Source of the DNA: Myroides guanonis
GTDB taxonomy: Bacteria; Bacteroidota; Bacteroidia; Flavobacteriales; Flavobacteriaceae
Assembly: GCF_900114085.1 (NCBI RefSeq)
Contig: NZ_FORU01000004.1
Location: 178,066 to 242,065 of the forward strand
Length of the DNA: 64,000 nucleotides
Direction of reading: 5' to 3'
Positions within the stretch are counted from its first letter, which is position 1, and each line of letters starts with the position of its first letter. The position numbers and the translations under genes are program-made. This document shows positions 60,054-64,000 of this stretch, piece after piece. The notes under the pieces were generated by a model, which had not been told where the DNA came from, did not search any database, and worked only from the letters and a program-made list of their open reading frames with translations.

Positions 60054-63000
60054 ATGAGAAAATATTATTTATTATTTGTTGTTTTACTGTCTATACTATC
60101 AAAAGGTATAGCACAGACACCCCCCAAGGACTTTATAACCGTTTGGGATTTGTCTAAAGAAGGGAGTGCAGCAAATGATAATAAAACCCAATTGGAGTTT
60201 TTTGTAGAAACTGCTCCTGGACAATCGATTAATTATAAATGGAAAACTAATACGGGTGAAAGTGGATCTGGTACTATACAAGCAGACTCAACTCTAGCAA
60301 CTATTCCAAACTTACCAATAGGAACTTTTGTTTACTTAAGTTTGGAACCTCAAAATCTGAAAAGGTTTTATACTTTCAATGATTCTATTTGGAAGTACTC
60401 ATTAGATCCTCAGCGGCTAATATCCGTTCAACAATGGGGTACTGTCAATTGGAGTTCTATGGCTTTTATGTTTGATAATTGTAGAAATCTTAATGTTTTC
60501 AGTGCTAGTGATATTCCAAATTTGTCTGGAGTTACTAGTATGAGGGATATGTTCTATGTGGCTACTGCCTTCAATTATGATATTGGAAACTGGGACACGT
60601 CTAACGTAACTGATATGAGACTTATGTTTTATAATGCTGTTTCTTTTAATAAAGATATTGGTGGTTGGGATATGTCTTCGGTTACTCAAACAGAAGGTAT
60701 GTTTTATCATGCTATCTCTTTTAATCAAGATATTGGAGATTGGGATATGTCTTCGGTTATCAATATGGCGGGTATGTTTCTTAATGCTAAGGAGTTTAAT
60801 CAAGACATTAGTGGTTGGAATACGTCGTCCGTTAATACTATGCAGGGAATGTTTAATAAAGCAAGCTCCTTTAACCAAGACATCGGAGCTTGGAACACTT
60901 CTAGAGTAACTAACATGGGCTCTATGTTCTCTAATGCCGTTGCTTTTGATAAAGATATTAGCGGTTGGAACACGTCTCTGGTAAATGATATGAGTTTTAT
61001 GTTTCATAATGCTAATGTTTTTAATCAAAATATTAGTAATTGGAATACATCTTCGGTTATAAATATGAGTCATATGCTCTTTATCGCCTCGAATTTTAAT
61101 CAAAATATAGGTAGTTGGATCTTAAATCAGAATGTTAATTTAAGCAACATGCTTAATCGTTCTGGTCTAGATTGTTTCAATTATTCAGAAACTCTTGAAG
61201 GCTGGGCAAACAACCCCAATATACCCATAGGAAGAAATTTAGGAGCAGAAGCTAAAAAATATGCTAGTGATGGAGCTGTATCGCGTAATATTTTAATTAA
61301 TTCTAAAGGTTGGACTTTTACCGGTGATAAGGAAGTTAGAAGTTGTGAGTCTATTGATTATACTCCTAATTCTGGCAATATTGTCTACGTAAACCAAGCC
61401 GTAGATCAATTTGCTGCGAACTATACAGGTGATGGTTCATCTTGGGTGAACGCGATGCCCGAGTTGGCAGATGCCTTGAAATGGGCAAGTGAGAATGAAG
61501 CTAAATGGAACACAACCCCTTTGCAAATATGGGTAGCGGGCGGAGTTTATAAACCAAAATATACTCCAGAAAACGGTAGGAATTTTTCAGATACTCCTCC
61601 AAATCCAAGAGATGTTAGTTTTTTAATGGTGAAAAACGTCCAACTCTATGGTGGATTTAAGGGTGACGAAATTTCATTAGCACATCGAGATTTAAAAAAT
61701 GAAGGAAATAAGAGTGTATTAAGTGGTGATATAGGTCTGTTAAATAATAAAAGTGATAACACCTACCACGTAGTAATATGTGTACATGATGTTGGTACGG
61801 CTTTGTTAGATGGTTTTACCATTACGAGAGCAGAAACAGGTGGGGGAGAACCAAATAGAACAATTGGAGTTAAAGACAAAAATATAAACATACGTCTTGG
61901 TGGTGGAATGTTTATTGATGACTCTTCTCCAAGAATATCTAATAGTGTTTTTAGTGAAAATAAAGCGTATAGGGGTGGTGGAATATACAATCTTGTCGGC
62001 TCACCAGTGATATCTAATTCTGTTTTTATTAAAAATGAAGCGCAGCATGGTGGTGGAATGTATAATGAAGCATCTAAGAGTAGGGTAATCAATACTCTTT
62101 TTGCGGAGAATGAAGCCGGTGAAGGAGGGGGGATTTTTAATGCCAATTCTTCAAAAGTGGTTTTTACCAATGTAACCATAACAAATAATAAGGGGTCTCA
62201 AGGTGGTGGTCTTCGTAATTATGTTGATAGTTCTTTTAAAGTATATAATAGTATTATTTGGGGAAATACTAATAAAAGTGATAATGGGTTGAATAATGTT
62301 CTCAATGCTTTTACTGGAGGTAATCTAGAGTTTTACAATAGTATAATACAGGGAAGTGGAGGAAGTGGTCCTAATTGGGGTAAGAATTTTAAAGATAATG
62401 ATTTAGGCTACGATAAAGGGGGGAATATGGATAAAAACCCATTATTTACTAACGATTATAATTTGGGAACTAATAGTCCTGCAATTGATGCTGCGAATAA
62501 CAGTTATTATACCGACAGTGATAAAGGAAATGGGAAGTTACAGACCGATACAGATGTCGCGAGTGATAGACGCTTTTCTAATTGTAAGTTAGATTTGGGA
62601 GCATTTGAGAGACAAACAGGTTTGATAATTACACCTACCCAAAAGAACGTTACTTGTTACGGAGGAAATGACGGTACAGCGACTGTGAATGTAACGGGTG
62701 GAAATGCACCTTTTACCTATACGTGGTCGCCTAATGTAGGAAACAGCGCTACTGTTACTGGTTTATCTGCGGGTGATTATATTGTAACTATTTCCAATGC
62801 AAATAATTGTGTGGTAACTCAAAGTTTTACGATAACAGAATCTTCTGTCGTTGAACCACCAATTGCGATTGATCAATTTTTTTGTAATCCTAGAGAAATA
62901 AAAGTTGATGATTTAGAAGTGCTTGTAGGTGATGATATAAAATGGTACGATGTTGAAACGGGAGGTTTACCTCTTGATAGAACAAAGCTCTTGGAAAATG

Positions 63001-64000
63001 GTGCTACGTATTACGCTACACAAACCTTGGATGGATGTGAAAGTGTTGAAAGAGCAGCAGTAATTGTAACTATTCAAATTCCAACAGCTCCAACAGTAAT
63101 TCCTATTATTGAATATGCTTATGGAGATAATGCAGTAGCTCTAAGCGTAACTGCAAATACGAATAATACATTGTTATGGTACACGACAGAAAGTGGAGGA
63201 GGAGCAACCACTACGGCACCTGTTCCAACTACGAATGTATTAGGGGATCAAGAATTTTGGGTGAGTCAAATTACAGCCGAAAACTGTGAAAGTAAGCGTT
63301 CTAAAATTGTTGTTAAAGTGTTGAAAGCTACACTTACGGTAACAACTGATATGGATCAAACCAAAGTGTACGGTGATGTAGATCCTACGTTTGGGTATAC
63401 GGTTTCAGGTTTTAAAAACGGAGATACAGCTACTGTTTTATCTGGCGTATTAGGTCGTGTAGCAGGGGAAAATGCTGGGGCATATCCATTTCAACAAGGT
63501 ACTTTAGATGCTGGTGCTAATTACATTATAGAAATTATTCCGGCTAACTTCACAATTACCAAGGTCTCCCTTACCGTTACAACTGATGCAAATCAAAATA
63601 AAGTTTATGGAGATGTAGATCCTATATTTGGTTATACTACTTCTGAATTTAAAAATTGGGATACAGCTGCTGTTCTAACTGGGGCTTTGAGTCGTGCGGT
63701 TGGAGAGAACGTGGATATATATGCGATTCATCAAGGTTCTTTAAGTGCAGGGATTAATTATGATATCATATTCGTAAGTGAAAATTTTGCTATCAATAAG
63801 ACTATGCTTACAATAACCGTAAATGAAGATCAGTCTAAAGTTTATGGAGATATAGATCCTGTGTTAACGTATACAGTTTCAGGGTTGAAAAATTCTGATA
63901 CAACTGCTGTTTTAACAGGTACTTTGAGTCGTGATACGGGTGAAAATGTGGGTATGTATTCTATTAATCAAGGTTCTTTAAGTGCAGGAATTAATTATGA
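60054..64000 (+). CDS. Large secreted surface protein: BspA/DUF285, beta-helix, SprB and MBG repeats (3-prime end outside window)
   Basis: An open frame from the ATG at 60054 to the window end, 1315 codons without a stop. Signal peptide ([15 protein letters not shown]). Residues about 150-390 are BspA-type DUF285 repeats of 22-33 residues (FN.DI..W..S.V..M..MF). Residues about 440-850 form a right-handed beta-helix of the parallel-repeat/pectate-lyase-like type with GGG and N turns ([28 protein letters not shown]). One SprB repeat follows near 62640-62840 ([23 protein letters not shown]), then Ig-like segments with [10 protein letters not shown], then at least three MBG repeats ([21 protein letters not shown]) in tandem. 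A T9SS sorting domain is expected further right. Likely adhesion or gliding-type surface layer. Confidence 0.88.
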   Translation, partial: MRKYYLLFVVLLSILSKGIAQTPPKDFITVWDLSKEGSAANDNKTQLEFFVETAPGQSINYKWKTNTGESGSGTIQADSTLATIPNLPIGTFVYLSLEPQNLKRFYTFNDSIWKYSLDPQRLISVQQWGTVNWSSMAFMFDNCRNLNVFSASDIPNLSGVTSMRDMFYVATAFNYDIGNWDTSNVTDMRLMFYNAVSFNKDIGGWDMSSVTQTEGMFYHAISFNQDIGDWDMSSVINMAGMFLNAKEFNQDISGWNTSSVNTMQGMFNKASSFNQDIGAWNTSRVTNMGSMFSNAVAFDKDISGWNTSLVNDMSFMFHNANVFNQNISNWNTSSVINMSHMLFIASNFNQNIGSWILNQNVNLSNMLNRSGLDCFNYSETLEGWANNPNIPIGRNLGAEAKKYASDGAVSRNILINSKGWTFTGDKEVRSCESIDYTPNSGNIVYVNQAVDQFAANYTGDGSSWVNAMPELADALKWASENEAKWNTTPLQIWVAGGVYKPKYTPENGRNFSDTPPNPRDVSFLMVKNVQLYGGFKGDEISLAHRDLKNEGNKSVLSGDIGLLNNKSDNTYHVVICVHDVGTALLDGFTITRAETGGGEPNRTIGVKDKNINIRLGGGMFIDDSSPRISNSVFSENKAYRGGGIYNLVGSPVISNSVFIKNEAQHGGGMYNEASKSRVINTLFAENEAGEGGGIFNANSSKVVFTNVTITNNKGSQGGGLRNYVDSSFKVYNSIIWGNTNKSDNGLNNVLNAFTGGNLEFYNSIIQGSGGSGPNWGKNFKDNDLGYDKGGNMDKNPLFTNDYNLGTNSPAIDAANNSYYTDSDKGNGKLQTDTDVASDRRFSNCKLDLGAFERQTGLIITPTQKNVTCYGGNDGTATVNVTGGNAPFTYTWSPNVGNSATVTGLSAGDYIVTISNANNCVVTQSFTITESSVVEPPIAIDQFFCNPREIKVDDLEVLVGDDIKWYDVETGGLPLDRTKLLENGATYYATQTLDGCESVERAAVIVTIQIPTAPTVIPIIEYAYGDNAVALSVTANTNNTLLWYTTESGGGATTTAPVPTTNVLGDQEFWVSQITAENCESKRSKIVVKVLKATLTVTTDMDQTKVYGDVDPTFGYTVSGFKNGDTATVLSGVLGRVAGENAGAYPFQQGTLDAGANYIIEIIPANFTITKVSLTVTTDANQNKVYGDVDPIFGYTTSEFKNWDTAAVLTGALSRAVGENVDIYAIHQGSLSAGINYDIIFVSENFAINKTMLTITVNEDQSKVYGDIDPVLTYTVSGLKNSDTTAVLTGTLSRDTGENVGMYSINQGSLSAGINY

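Noticed and set aside
60417..62179. Minus-strand frames opposite the surface protein
   Set aside because: Antisense shadows of the BspA and beta-helix repeats; their repeat pattern mirrors the + strand domains.

Overview
The window looks like a chromosomal segment of a Bacteroidota bacterium, most likely class Flavobacteriia. The supporting evidence is a surface protein with a type B type-IX-secretion C-terminal domain, another with SprB and MBG repeats, a SusC/SusD pair, DUF6266 and MtaB genes, AT-rich DNA, starts without Shine-Dalgarno sequences, and promoters of the TTG-N19-TAnnTTTG type. Genus cannot be fixed from sequence reading alone.

Layout. (1) 1-17.4 kb: ordinary chromosome. It holds the first codons of a DEAD-box helicase, a lytic transglycosylase/hydrolase pair, a GNAT protein, mtaB, a peptide-binding lipoprotein, a CAT-fold acetyltransferase, a 2OG-Fe(II) oxygenase, a processive family-2 glycosyltransferase, a 1953-residue T9SS adhesin, a Spi-like lipoprotein and a CDGSH protein. 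(2) 17.4-22.5 kb: a repeat-rich transition with two Rpn-type (PD-(D/E)XK transposase-like) genes, a mosaic Rpn fragment, many dispersed repeats and a DUF6266 gene. (3) 23.1-47.6 kb: a defence island of at least four systems. On the + strand these are a BsuMI/LlaJI-like restriction-modification operon (controller, two 5mC methyltransferases, EcoRII-N-like protein, McrB-like NTPase, LlaJI/McrC-like nuclease) and a Septu-like ATPase-HNH pair headed by a paralogue of the EcoRII-N-like protein. On the - strand are a compact operon of 5mC methyltransferase, double-headed GHKL ATPase, receiver protein and caspase-like protease, with GIY-YIG nuclease genes upstream, and a Dam methyltransferase paired with a DGQHR/HEPN-like protein behind an XRE regulator. 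A strong promoter at 47.27 kb and a terminator at 47.6 kb bracket a structured RNA of about 310 nt. (4) 47.6-49.2 kb: a 2-kb gene desert with a 15-copy 22-bp minisatellite and a mobile hairpin element. (5) 49.2-64 kb: a SusC/SusD/S9-peptidase nutrient (probably peptide) uptake operon, small proteins, an AraC regulator and the first 1315 residues of a large BspA/beta-helix/SprB/MBG surface protein that runs off the window.

The strongest candidate for an undescribed system is 35.8-40.9 kb. Four genes overlap or nearly touch: a DNA cytosine methyltransferase, an 849-residue protein with a MORC-like N-terminal ATPase and a histidine-kinase-like C-terminal ATPase, a receiver-domain protein, and a small His/Cys caspase-like protease. 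The reading offered is that the modified-DNA status or an invader is sensed by the GHKL protein, passed through the receiver protein, and ends in proteolysis. This is inference from domains and gene order.
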